NCBI GenBank assembly: GCA_964006375.1
Contig: OZ023269.1
Location: 132,672,047 to 132,736,046 of the forward strand
Origin: Tillus elongatus
Taxonomy: Eukaryota > Arthropoda > Insecta > Coleoptera > Cleridae
Direction of reading: 5' to 3'
Length of the DNA stretch: 64,000 nt
The position numbers were made by a program, and so were the translations under genes. Positions 38,301-50,963 of this stretch are shown in pieces. The notes beneath the pieces were generated by a model, which was not told where the DNA came from, ran no database searches, and worked only from the letters and a program-made list of their open reading frames with translations. The first letter of the stretch is position 1; each line of letters begins with the position of its first letter.

Positions 38301-39902
38301 CAGGTGCCCATGAAAAGAACACTAGGAGCCAGATATAAAGGTAGTCTTCCAAAATTTTAATTGGATTTTAGACATTTTTTTATAAACTTTTACATTTTTA
38401 ATTTTTCTATTGATTATCATTACACTTTTATTTTATTTTAATGTGTTTACGGCGGTGATTGCTACATTACATACTGGTATTTAAGTTGACTTGTGTACAA
38501 CAGAAAACTTTTCATAAGTCGGTAAATGTTTCTCAGGCATTTCCTCTACTTTTATTGTAAAATATGGTGGGTTGAATTGAGTAATTAAAATTGTTCTTCT
38601 TTTTTATAGGCAGGATATTTATTATCATTAATATTCATTTCACGAAGAACCTTACAATGAGGTGGCCCTTACTCTTAGTGAGACTGATAAATATGATATT
38701 AAGGTATTTTTGGTCTCATTAGGAGGAAGGGATGCCTATAAAAGCAACGTACAGCTTCGAGAATGGTTTAAGTTATAAATGGTAGCTTGGCAAAATGGAA
38801 CACAGCTTTAAAAGTTTGTCAAGAATAAGTTGTCGTAGTCACGGCTCCTAATGGTTCCCTTCGTTTAAACACGTGCCCATGAAAAGAACACTAGGAGCCA
38901 GATATAAAGGTAGTCTTCCAAAATTTTAATTGGATTTTAGATATTTTTTATAAACTTTTACATATTTAATTTTTCTATTGATTATAATTTCACTTTTATT
39001 TTATTTTAATGTGTTTACGGTGGTGATTGCTACTCTGCATACTTGTATTTAACTTGACTTGTGTACAAAAGAAAACATTTCATAAGTCGGTAAATGTTTC
39101 TCAGGCATTTCCTCTACTTTTTTTGAAAAAATGGTGGGTTGAATTGAGTAATTAAAATTGTTCTTCTTTTTTATAGGCAGGATATTTATTATCATTTATA
39201 TTCATTTCACGAAGAACCTTACAATGAGGTGGCCCTTACTCTTAGTGAGACTGATAAATATGATATTAAGGTATTTTTGGTCTCATTAGGAGGAAGGGAT
39301 GCCTATAAAAGCAACGTACAGCTTCGAGAATGGTTTAAGTTATAAATGGTAGCTTGGCAAAATGGAACACAGCTTTAAAGTGTGTCAAGAAAAAGTTGTA
39401 ATCATGGCTCCTAATGGTTCCCTTCGTTTAAACAGGTGCCCATGAAAAGAACACTAGGAGCCAGATATAAAGGTAGTCTTCCAAAATTTTAATTGGATTT
39501 TAGATATTTTTTATAAACTTTTACATATTTAATTTTTCTATTGATTATAATTTCACTTTTATTTTATTTTAATGTGTTTACGGTGGTGATTGCTACTCTG
39601 CATACTTGTATTTAACTTGACTTGTGTACAAAAGAAAACATTTCATAAGTCGGTAAATGTTTCTCAGGCATTTCCTCTACTTTTTTTGAAAAAATGGTGG
39701 GTTGAATTGAGTAATTAAAATTGTTCTTCTTTTTTATAGGCAGGATATTTATTATCATTAATATTCATTTCACGAAGAACCTTACAATGAGGTGGCCCTT
39801 ACTCTTAGTGAGACTGATAAATATGATATTAAGGTATTTTTGGTCTCATTAGGAGGAAGGGATGCCTATAAAAGCAACGTACAGCTTCGAGAATGGTTTA
39901 AG
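35365..39902 (+). repeat. Two tandem copies of a four-unit higher-order repeat
   Basis: Units at 35365, 35933, 36502 and 37069 match units at 37636, 38204, 38773 and 39340 at an offset of 2271 bp. Shared marks are AGCTGGGCAAAATGG, TATCAAAGTTG with the ATTTTTTTATCC spacer, GCTACATTACATACTGG, and CTTTTTTTGAAAAAATGG. The right half of the unit at 39340 differs from its partner and resembles its neighbour at 38773. A further partial copy begins at 40472. Confidence 0.87.
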
Positions 39903-42900
39903 TTATAAATGGAAGCTTGGCAAAATGGAATACAGCTTTAAAGTTTGTCAAGAAGAAGTTGTAGTCATGGCTCCTAATGGTTCCTTTCGTTTAAACAGGT
40001 ACCCATGAAAAGAACACTAGGAGCCAGATATAAAGGTAGTCTTTGAAAATTTTAATTGGATTTTAGATATTTTTTTATAAACTTTTACATATTTAATTTT
40101 TCTATTGATTATCATTTCACTTTTATTTTATTTTAATGTGTTTACGGTGGTGATTGCTACTCTGCATACTGGTATTTAACTTGACTTGTGTACACATAAC
40201 AAAAATCATTTCATTAGTCGGTAAGTGTTTCTCAGGCATTTCCTCTACTTTTATTGTAAAATATGGTGGGTTGAATTGAGTAATTAAAATTGTTCTTCTT
40301 TTTTATAGGCAGGATATTTATTATCATTAATATTCATTTCACGAAGAACCTTACAATGAGGTGGCCCTTACTCTTAGTGAGACTGATAAATATGATATTA
40401 AGGTATTTTTGGTCTCATTAGGAGGAAGGGATGCCTATAAAAGCAACGTACAGCTTCGAGAATGGTTTAAGTTATAAATGGTAGCTGGGCAAAATGGAAC
40501 ACAGCTTTAAAGTTTGTCAAGAAAAAGTTGTAGTCATGGCTCCTAATGGTTCCCTTCGTTTAAACAGGTACCCATGAAAAGAACACTAGGAGCCAGATAT
40601 AAAGGTAGTCTTTGAAAATTTTAATTGGATTTTAGATATTTTTTTATAAACTTTTACATTTTTAATTTTTCTATTTATTATCATTTCACTTTTATTTTAT
40701 TTTAATGTGTTTACGGTGGTGATTGCTACTCTGCATACTGGTATTTAACTTGACTTGTGTACAAAAAGAACAAATCATTTCATAAGTCGGTATATGTTTC
40801 TCATGCATTTCCTCTACTTTTATTGTAAAATATGGTGGGTTGAATTGAGTTATCAAAGTTGTTATTTTCGTTTATAGACAGTATTTTTTTATCCTTAATA
40901 TTTATTTCAGGAAGAACCTTACAATGAGGTGGCCCTTACTCTTAGTGAGACTGATAAATATGATATTAAGGTATTTTCGCTCTCATTAGGAGGAAGGGAT
41001 GCCTATAAAAGCAACGTGCAGCTTCGAGAATGATTTAAGTTATAAATGGTAGCTTGGCAAAATGGAACACAGCTTTAAAAGCTTGTCAAGAATAAGTTGT
41101 CGTAGTCACGGCTCCTAATGGTTCCCTTCGTTTAAACAGGTACCCATGAAAAGAACACTAGGAGCCAGATATGAAGGTAGTCTTCCAAAATTTTAATTGG
41201 ATTTTAGATATTTTTTATAAACCTTTACTTTTTTAATTTTTCTATTGATTACCATTTCACTTTTATTTTATTTTAATGCGTTTACGGTGGTGATTGCTAC
41301 TCTGCATACTGGTATTTAACTTGACTTGTGTACAAAAAGAACAAATCATTTCATAAGTCGGTATATGTTTCTCATGCATTTCCTCTACTTTAATTGTAAA
41401 ATATGGTGGGTTGAATTGAGTAGTTAAAATTGTTCTTCTCTTTTATAGGCAGTATATATTAATTATCATTAATATTTATTTCAGGAAGAACCTTACAATG
41501 AGGTGGCCCTTACTCATAGTGAGACTGATTAATATGATATTAAGGTATTTTCGCTCTCATTAGGAGGAAGGGATGCCTATAAAAGCAACGTACAGCTTCG
41601 AGAATGATTTAAGTTATAAATGGTAGCTTGGCAAAATGGAACACAGCTTTAAAGTTTGTCAAGAATAAGTTGTCGTAGTCACGGCTCCTAATGGTTTCCT
41701 TCGTTTAAACAGGTGCCCATGAAAAGAACACTAGGAGCCAGATATGAAGGTAGTCTTCCAAAATTTTAATTGGGTTTTAGATATTTTTTTATAAACTTTT
41801 ACATTTTTAATTTTTCCATTGATTATCATTACACTTTTATTTTATTTTAATGTGTTTACGGCGGTGATTGCTACTCTGCATACTGGTATTTAACTTGACT
41901 TGTGTACATAAAAAAATACATTTAATTAGTCGGTAAATGTCTCTCAGGCATTTTCTCTACTTTTATTGTAAAATATGGTGGGTTGAATTGATTAATTAAA
42001 ATTGTTTTTCTCTTTTATAGGCAGTATATTTATTACCATTAATATTCATTTCACGAAGAACCTTACAATGAGGTGGCCCTTACTCTTAGTGAGACTGATA
42101 AATATAATATTAAGGTATTTTCGCTCTCATTAGGAGGAAGGGATGCCTATAAAAGCAACGTACAGCTTCGAGAATGGTTTAAGTTATAAATGGAAGCTTG
42201 ACAAAATGGAACACAGCCTTAAAGTTTGTCAAGAAGAAGTTGTAGTCAAGGCTCCTAATGGTTCGCTTCGGTTAAACAGGTACCCATGAAAAGAACACTA
42301 GGAGCCAGGTATGAAGGTAGTCTTCCAAAATTTTAATTGGATTTTAGATATTTTTTATAAACTCTTACTTTTTTAATTTTTCTATTGATTTTCATTTCAC
42401 TTTTATTTTATTTTAATGTGTTTACGGCGGTGATTGCTACTCTGCATACTGGTATTTAACTTGACTTGTGTACATAAAAAAATACATTTAATTAGTCGGT
42501 AAATGTTTCTCAGGCATTTTCTCTACTTTTATTGTAAAATATGGTGGGTTGAATTGATTAATTAAAATTGTTTTTCTCTTTTATAGGCAGTATATTTATT
42601 ACCATTAATATTCATTTCACGAAGAACCTTACAATGAGGTGGCCCTTACTCTTAGTGAGACTGATAAATATGATATTAAGGTATTTTTGGTCTCATTAGG
42701 AGGAAGGGATGCCTATAAAAGCAACGTACAGCTTCGAGAATGGTTTAAGTTATAAATGGTAGCTGGGCAAAATGGAACACAGCTTTAAAGTTTGTCAAGA
42801 AAAAGTTGTAGTCATGGCTCCTAATGGTTCCCGTCGTTTAAACAGGTACCCATGAAAAGAACACTAGGAGCCAGATATAAAGGTAGTCTTTAAAAATTTT

Positions 42901-44331
42901 AATTGGATTTTAGATATTTTTTGAAACTTTTACTTTTTTAATTTTGCTATGGATTATCATTTTACTTTTATTTCATTTTAATGTGTTTACAGCGGTGATT
43001 GCTGCTCTGCTTACTGGTATTTAACTTGACTTGTGTACAAAAGAAAACATTTCATAAGCCGGTAAATGTTTCTCAGGCAGTTCCTCTACTTTTATTGTAA
43101 AATATGGTGGGTTGAATTGAGTTATCCAAATTGTTTTTCTCTTTTATAGACAGTATATTTATTATCATTAATATTCATTTCACGAAGAACTTTACAACGA
43201 GGTGGCCCTTACTCTTAGTGAGACTGATAAATATGATATTAAGGTATTTTCGCTCTCATTAGGAGGAAGGGATGCCTATAAAAGCAACGTACATCTTCGA
43301 GAATGGTTTAAGTCATAAATGGTAGCTTGGCAAAATGGAACACAGCTTTAAAGTTAGTCAAGAAGAAGTTGTAGTCATGGCTGCTAATGGTTCCCTTCGT
43401 TTAAACAGGTACCCATGAAAAGAACACTAGGAGCCAGATATAAAGGTAGTCTTCCAAAATTTTAATTGGATTTTAGATATTTTTTATAAACTTTTGCTTT
43501 TTTAATTTTGCTATGGATTATCATTTTACTTTTATTTCATTTTAATGTGTTTACGGCGGTGATTGCTACTCTGCATACTGGTATTTAACTTGACTTGTGT
43601 ACATAAATAAATACATTTAATTAGTCGGTAAATGTTTCTCAGGCATTTTCTCTACTTTTATTGTAAAATATGGTGGGTTGAATTGAGTAATTAAAATTGT
43701 TTTTCTCTTTTACAGGCAGTATATTTATTACCATTAATATTCACTTCACGAAGAACCTTACAATGAGGTGGCCCTTACTCTTAGTGAGACTGATAAATAT
43801 AATATTAAGGTATTTTCGCTCTCATTAGGAGGAAGGGATGCCTATAAAAGCAACGTACATCTTCGAGAATGGTTTAAGTCATAAATGGTAGCTTGGCAAA
43901 ATGGAACACAGCTTTAAAGTTAGTCAAGAAGAAGTTGTAGTCATGGCTCCTAATGGTTCCCTTCGTTTAAACAGGTACCCATGAAAAGAACACTAGGAGC
44001 CAGATATGAAGGTAGTCTTCCAAAATTTTAATTGGATTTTAGATATTTTTTATAAACTTTTACTTTTTTAATTTTGCTATGGATTATCATTTTACTTTTA
44101 TTTCATTTTAATGTGTTTACAGCGGTGATTGCTACTCTGCTTACTGGTATTTAACTTGACTTGTGTACAAAAGAAAACATTTCATAAGTCGGTAAATGTT
44201 TGTCAGGCAGTTCCTCTACTTTTATTGTAAAATATGGTGGGTTGAATTGAGTTATCCAAATTGTTTTTCTCTTTTATAGACAGTATATTTATTATCATTA
44301 ATATTAATTTCACGAAGAACCTTACAACGAG

Positions 44332-44538
44332 GTGGCCCTTACTCTTAGTGAGACTGATAAATATGATATTAAGGTATTTTTGGTCTCATTAGGAGGAAGG
44401 GATGCCTATAAAAGCAACGTACAGCTTCGAGAATGGTTTAAGTTATATGGCAAAATGGAACACAGCTTTAAAGTTTGTCAAGAAGAAGTTGTAGTCAAGG
44501 CTCCTAATGGTTCCCTTCGTTTAAACAGGTACCCATGA
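44332..44538 (+). pseudogene. Unit junction where a 10-bp deletion joins two open blocks
   Basis: In almost all units the frame from EEPYNEV stops at TAA after LREWFKL, and the downstream MEHSFKV block is in another frame. Here TTATATGGCAAAATGG replaces the 26-nt TTATAAATGG...AAAATGG form. This removes 10 bp and gives one open frame of 68 codons from the start ATG, ending NRYP at a TGA. The ATG used for the span lies inside the conserved block (AATGAGGTGG is changed here to AACGAGGTGG, so the nominal start is GTG or an upstream codon). Whether this is a chance restoration or a relic of the ancestral exon is unknown. No protein family was recognised. Confidence 0.4.
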
Positions 44539-44996
44539 AAAGAACACTAGGAGCCAGATATGAAGGTAGTCTTCCAAAATTTTAATTGGATTTTAGATAT
44601 TTTTTATAAACTTTTACTTTTTTAATTTTGCTATGGATTATCATTTTACTTTTATTTCATTTTAATGTGTTTACAGCGGTGATTGCTACTCTGCTTACTG
44701 GTATTTAACTTGACTTGTGTACAAAAGAAAACATTTCATAAGTCGGTAAATGTTTGTCAGGCAGTTCCTCTACTTTTATTGTAAAATATGGTGGGTTGAA
44801 TTGAGTTATCCAAATTGTTTTTCTCTTTTATAGACAGTATATTTATTATCATTAATATACATTTCACGAAGAACCTTACAACGAGGTGGCATTTACTCTT
44901 AGTGAGACTGACAAATATGATATTAAGGTATTCTCGCTCTCATTACGAGGAAGGGATGCCTATAAAAGCAACGTACAGCTTCGAGAATGATTTAAG

Positions 44997-47221
44997 TTAT
45001 AAATGGTAGCTTGGCAAAATGGAACACAGCTTTAAAAGTTGTCAAGAATAAGTTGTCGTAGTCACGGCTCCTAATGGTTCCCTTCGTTTAAACAGGTGCC
45101 CTAAAAAAACACTAGGAGCCAGCAAGGTAGTCTTCCAAAATGTTAATTGGATTTTAGACATTCTTTTAAAAACTTTTACATTTTTAATTTTTCTATTGAT
45201 TATCATTTCATTTTTATTTTATTTTAATGTGTTTACGGTGGTGATTGCTACTCTGCATACTGGTATTTAACTTGACTTGTGTGCACGCAAAAAAATCATT
45301 TCATTAGTCGGTAAATGTTTCTCAGGCATTTCCTTTACTTTTATTGTAAAATATGGTGGGTTGAATTGAGTAATTAAAATTGTTCTTCTCTTTTATAGGC
45401 AGTATATTTATTATCATTAATATTCATTTTACGAAGAACCTTACAACGAGGTGGCCCTTACTCTTAGTGAGACTGATAAATATGATATTAAGGTATTTTT
45501 AGTCTTATTAGGAGGAAGGGATGCCTATAAAAGCAACGTACAGCTTCGAGAATGGTTTAAGTTATAAATGGTAGCTTGGCAAAATGGAACACAGCTTTAA
45601 AGTTTGTCAAGAAAAAGTTGTAGTCATGGCTCCTAATGGTTCCCTTCGTTTAAACAGGTGCCCATGAAAAGAACACTAGGAGCCAGATATAAAGGTAGTC
45701 TTCCAAAATTTTAATTGGATTTTAGATATTTTTTATAAACTTTTACTTTTTTAATTTTTCTATGGATTATCATTTTACTTTTATTGCATTTTAATGTGTT
45801 TACGGTGGTGATTGCTACTCTGCATACTGGTATTTAACTTGACTTGTGTGCACGCAAAAAAATCATTTCATTAGTCGGTAAATGTTTCTCAGGCATTTCC
45901 TTGTGGGTTGAATTGAGTAATTAAAATTGTTCTTCTTTTTTATAGGCAGGATATTTATTATCATTAATATTCATTTCACGAAGAACCTTACAATGAGGTG
46001 GCCCTTACTCTTAGTGGGACTGATAAATATGATATTAAGGTATTTTCGCTCTCATTACGAGGAAGGGATGCCTATAAAAGCAACGTACAGCTTCGAGAAT
46101 GATTTAAGTTATAAATGGTAGCTTGGCAAAATGGAACACAGCTTTAAAAGTTGTCAAGAATAAGTTGTCGTAGTCACGGCTCCTAATGGTTCCCTTCGTT
46201 TAAACAGGTGCCCATGAAAAAAAAACTAGGAGCCAGCAAGGTAGTCTTCCAAAATGTTAATTGGATTTTAGACATTATTTTAAAAACTTTTACATTTTTA
46301 ATTTTTCTATTGATTATCATTTCATTTTTATTTTATTTTAATGTGTTTACGGTGGTGATTGCTACTCTGCATACTGGTATTTAACTTGACTTGTGTGCAC
46401 GCAAAAAAATCATTTCATTAGTCGGTAAATGTTTCTCAGGCATTTCCTTTACTTTTATTGTAAAATATGGTGGGTTGAATTGAGTAATTAAAATTGTTCT
46501 TCTCTTTTATAGGCAGTATATTTATTATCATTAATATTCATTTTACGAAGAACCTTACAACGAGGTGGCCCTTACTCTTAGTGAGACTGATAAATATGAT
46601 ATTAAGGTATTTTTAGTCTTATTAGGAGGAAGGGATGCCTATAAAAGCAACGTACAGCTTCGAGAATGGTTTAAGTTATAAATGGTAGCTTGGCAAAATG
46701 GAACACAGCTTTAAAGTTTGTCAAGAAAAAGTTGTAGTCATGGCTCCTAATGGTTCCCTTCGTTTAAACAGGTGCCCATGAAAAGAACACTAGGAGCCAG
46801 ATATAAAGGTAGTCTTCCAAAATTTAGTTGGATTTTAGATATTTTTTATAAACTTTTACTTTTTTAATTTTTCTATGGATTATCATTTTACTTTTATTGC
46901 ATTTTAATGTGTTTACGGTGGTGATTGCTACTCTGCATACTGGTATTTAACTTGACTTGTGTGCACGCAAAAAAATCATTTCATTAGTCGGTAAATGTTT
47001 CTCAGGCATTTCCTTGTGGGTTGAATTGAGTAATTAAAATTGTTCTTCTTTTTTATAGGCAGGATATTTATTATCATTAATATTCATTTCACGAAGAACC
47101 TTACAATGAGGTGGCCCTTACTCTTAGTGAGACTGATAAATATAATATTAAGGTATTTTCGCTCTCATTAGGAGGAAGGGATGCCTATAAAAGCAACGTA
47201 CAGCTTTGAGAATGGTTTAAG
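44997..47221 (+). repeat. Tandem duplication of a two-unit block (period ~1113 bp)
   Basis: Units at 44997 and 45562 are repeated as units at 46109 and 46676. Both copies share AGGAGCCAGCAAGGTAG (shortened from GCCAGATATAAAGG), ATTTTAAAAACTTTT, and the deletion that gives CATTTCCTTGTGGGTTG. The copies differ at a few sites, for example CCCTAAAAAAACAC versus CCCATGAAAAAAAAAC. Confidence 0.88.
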
Positions 47222-50062
47222 TTATAAATGGTAGCTCGGCAAGATGGAACACAGCTTTACAGTTTGTCAAGAATAAGTTGTCGTAGTCACGGCTCCTAAT
47301 GGTTCCCTTCGTTTAAACAGGTGCCCATGAAAAGAACACTAGGAGCCAGATATAAATGTTGTCTTCCAAAATTTGAATTGGATTTTAGACATTTTTTTAT
47401 AAACTTTTACATTTTTAATTTTTCTATTGATTATCATTACACTTTTATTTTATTTTAATGTGTTTACGGTGGTGATTGCTACTCTGCATACTGGTATTTA
47501 ACTTGACTTGTGTGCACGCAAAAAAATCATTTCATTAGTCGGTAAATGTTTCTCAGGCATTTCCTTTACTTTTATTGTAAAATATGGTGGGTTGAATTAA
47601 GTAATTAAAATTGTTCTTCTCTTTTATAGGCAGTATATTTATTATCATTAATATTCATTTTACGAAGAACCTTACAATGAGGTGGCCCTTACTCTTAGTG
47701 AGACTGATAAATATAATATTAAGGTATTTTCGCTCTCATTAGGAGGAAGGGATGCCTATAAAAGCAACGTACAGCTTCGAGAATGGTTTAAGTTATAAAT
47801 GGTAGCTTGGCAAAATGGAACACAGCTTTAAAGTTTGTCAAGAAGAAGTTGTAGTCACGGCTCCTAATGGTTCCCTTCGTTTAAACAGGTACCCATGAAA
47901 AGAACACTAGGAGCCAGATATAAAGGTAGTCTTCCAAAATGTTAATTGGATTTTAGACATTATTTTAAAAACTTTTACATTTTTAATTTTTCTATTGATT
48001 ATCATTTCACTTTTATTTTATTTTAATGTGTTTACGGCGGTGATTGCTACTCTGCATACTGGTATTTAACTTGACTTGTGTGCACGCAAAAAAATCATTT
48101 CATTAGTCGGTAAATGTTTCTCAGGCATTTCCTTTACTTTTATTGTAAAATATGGTGGGTTGAATTGAGTAATTAAAATTGTTCTTCTCTTTTATAGGCA
48201 GTATATTTATTATCATTAATATTCATTTCACGAAGAACCTTACAACGAGGTGGCCCTTACTCTTAGTGGGACTGATAAATATGATATTAAGGTATTTTTG
48301 GTCTCATTAGGAGGAAGGGATGCCTATAAAAGCAACGTACAGCTTCGAGAATGGTTGAAGTTATAAATGGTTGCTTGGCAAAATGGAACACAGCTTTAAA
48401 GTTTGTCAAGAAAAAGTTGTAGTCATGGCTTCTAATGGTTCCCTTTGTTTAAACAGGTACCCATGAAAAGAACACTAGGAGCCAGATATAAAGGTAGTCT
48501 TTGAAAATTTTAATTGAATTTTAGATATTTTTTTATAAACTTTTACATTTTTAATTTTTCTATTGATTATCATTTCTCTATTATTTTATTTTAATGTGTT
48601 TACGGCGGTGATTGCTACTTTGCATACTGGTATTTAACTTGACTTGTGTGCACGCAAAAAAATCATTTCATTAGTCTGTAAATGTTTCTCAGGCATTTCC
48701 TCTACTTTTATTGTAAAATATGGTGGGTTGAATTGAGTAGTTAAAATTGTTCTTCTCTTTTATAGGCAGTATATATTTATTATCATTAATATTTATTTCA
48801 GGAAGAACCTTACAATGAGGTGGCCCTTACTCTTAGTGAGACTGATAAATATGATATTAAGGTATTTTTGGTCTCATTACGAGGAAGGGATGCCTATAAA
48901 AACAACGTACAGCTTCGAGAATGGTTTAAATTATAAATGGTAGCTTGACAAAATGGAACACAGCTTTAAAGTTTGTCAAGAATAGGTTGTCGTAGTCACG
49001 GCTCCTAATGGTTCCCTTCGTTTAAACAGGTACCCATGAAAAGAACACTAGGAGCCAGATATAAAGGTAGTCTTCCAAAATTTTAATTGGATTTTAGATA
49101 TTTTTTATAAACTTTTACTTTTTTAATTTTGCAATGGATTATCATTTTACTTTTATTTCATTTTAATGTGTTTACAGCTGTGATTGGTACTCTGTATACT
49201 GGTATTTAACTTGACTTGTGTACAAAAGAAAACATTTCATAAGTCGGTAAATGTTTCTCAGGCAGTTCCTCTACTTTTATTGTAAAATATGGTGGGTTGA
49301 ATTGAGTTATCCAAATTGTTATTCTCGTTTATAGACAGTATTTTTTTATCCTTAATATTTATTTCAGGAAGAACCTTACAATGAGGTGGCCCTTACTCTT
49401 AGTGAGACTGATAAATATGATATTAAGGTATTTTTGGTCTCATTAGGAGGAAGGGATGCCTATAAAAGCAACGTACAGCTTCGAGAATGGTTTAAGTTAT
49501 AAATGGTAGCTTGGCAAAATGGAACACAGCTTTAAAATTTGTCAAGAATAAGTTGTAGTCATGGCTTCTAATGGTTCCCTTCGTTTAAACAGGTACCCAT
49601 GAAAATAAACACTGGGAGCCAGATATGAGGTAGTCTTCCAAAATTTTAATTGGATTTTAGATATTTTTTATAAACTTTTATTTTTTAATTTTGCTATGGA
49701 TTATCATTTTACTTTTATTTCATTTTAATGTGTTTACGGCGGTGATTGCTACTTTGCATATCTGTATTTAACTTGACTTGTGTGCACGCAAAAAAATCAT
49801 TTCATTAGTCGGTAAATGTTTCTCAGGCATTTCCTTTACTTTTATTGTAAAATATGGTGGGTTGAATTGAGTAATTAAAATTGTTCTTCTTTTTTATAGG
49901 CAGGATATTTATTATCATTAATATTAATTTCACGAAGAACGTTACAACGAGGTGGCCCTTACTCTTACTGAGACTGATAAATATGATATTAAGGTATTTT
50001 TGGTCTCATTAGGAGGAAGGGATGCCTATAAAAGCAACGTACAACTTCGAGATACATTTAAG

Positions 50063-50582
50063 TTATAAATAGTAGCTTAGAATAATGGAACACAACTTTA
50101 AAGTTCATGAAGAACAAAGTATGGTAGTCCTGGAGCCCAGTGGTTCATTTCATTTAAACAGGTATATATGAAAAGGACACTAGGAGCGAATTATAAAGGT
50201 AGTCTTTCAATATTTTATTTGGATTTTATATATTTCTTTATATTTAATTTAAAAATTACATTTTGAATTTTTCAATTCATTATCTTTTATTTTATTCTTA
50301 ATGTGTTTACGGCGGTGATTATTACTCTGCATAATTGTAATTTTACTTGACTTATGTAGAAACAAAAAAAAAGCTTTTATAAGTCCCTACATTTTTTAAG
50401 ACATTTCCTCTACTTTTGTCGTAAAATGTATTTAGTTGAGTTGAGTTATCAAATTTGTACTTGCTTTGCCTAAACAGTATTTTTACTATTATTAATATTT
50501 ATTTCAGGAACAACCTTACAATGAGGTGGCTCTTACTCTTACTGAGGCATATAATTATGATATTTATGTACGTAACGACTTG
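50063..50582 (+). repeat. Degenerate edge unit of the array
   Basis: Order and landmarks follow the monomer (TTATAAATAGTAGCTTAG, GGAACACAACTTTAAAG, TTTAAACAGG, ATGAAAAGGACACTAGGAGC, TGTGTTTACGGCGGTGATT, TTTCAGGAACAACC), but with many substitutions. The MEHSFKV-like block stays open here as MEHNFKV to FHLNR, ending at AAACAG|GTATAT. It is three bases longer than the common form. The EEPYNEV-like block reads EQPYNEVALTLTE. At about 50570 it jumps to a later part of the unit, so some 300 bp are missing. Confidence 0.8.
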
Positions 50583-50818
50583 TGAACCATTTTTTTTTTA
50601 GTTCTCATCCGGCATTTCGTTTACTTTTATTGTAAAATGTGTGTTGAACTAAGTTATTAACATTGTTCTTGTTTTTTCTTAACAATATGTTAACTATTTT
50701 TAATATTTTTTCCAGAAATGACCTTTTAATAGGTGGCCCTTACTCCTAGTGGGGGATGACACATGACATCAAGATGTTGCATCTTCCATTAGGAGTGAGG
50801 GATGCCTTAAAATCATCT
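50583..50818 (+). repeat. Left ~235-bp direct repeat flanking a LINE remnant
   Basis: Degenerate repeat-unit sequence from CTTGTGAACC to TTAAAATCAT. It is nearly identical to 52750-52986. Differences visible by eye are a few substitutions and the length of a T run. It includes GGTGGCCCTTACTCC and GTGAGGGATGCC from the unit's conserved block. Confidence 0.85.
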
Positions 50819-50963
50819 TTAGAAAATACATCGACGACAAACTCCAACCACAAATAAGTATAAAGCAACAAATCACCTAATCTTAACGATACAACATGCG
50901 GCATGGTATGCTACACCTATAGTAGAGGATGAAGTCAAGGACTTAGTTAGCATTCCAATACAG

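Larger units (their letters stand above)
29597..50062 (+). repeat. Right arm of the ~569-bp tandem repeat array
   Basis: It resumes in mid-unit at the 3' target-site duplication, followed by 35 complete units with starts from 30147 to 49497. Spacings are mostly 563-574 bp. Exceptions are 33558 (666 bp, internal partial duplication), 44443 (554 bp, 10-bp deletion), and 45562 and 46676 (547 and 546 bp, the same ~21-bp deletion). This arm is more heterogeneous than positions 1-19800. It mixes variants of the left arm in new orders, including CACG or CAGG before AAGAACC and several spacer types after GACTTGTGT. Confidence 0.96.

Noticed and set aside
1..50062. CRISPR array
   Set aside because: Units are ~569 bp, not 25-40-bp repeats with unique spacers, and the surrounding genes are eukaryotic.
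1..50062. Functional cluster of mutually exclusive exons (Dscam-like)
   Set aside because: Nearly all units are almost identical and carry a stop after LREWFKL. Alternative exons would be diverged and open. Splice-like borders are still reported as a finding, but function is not claimed.
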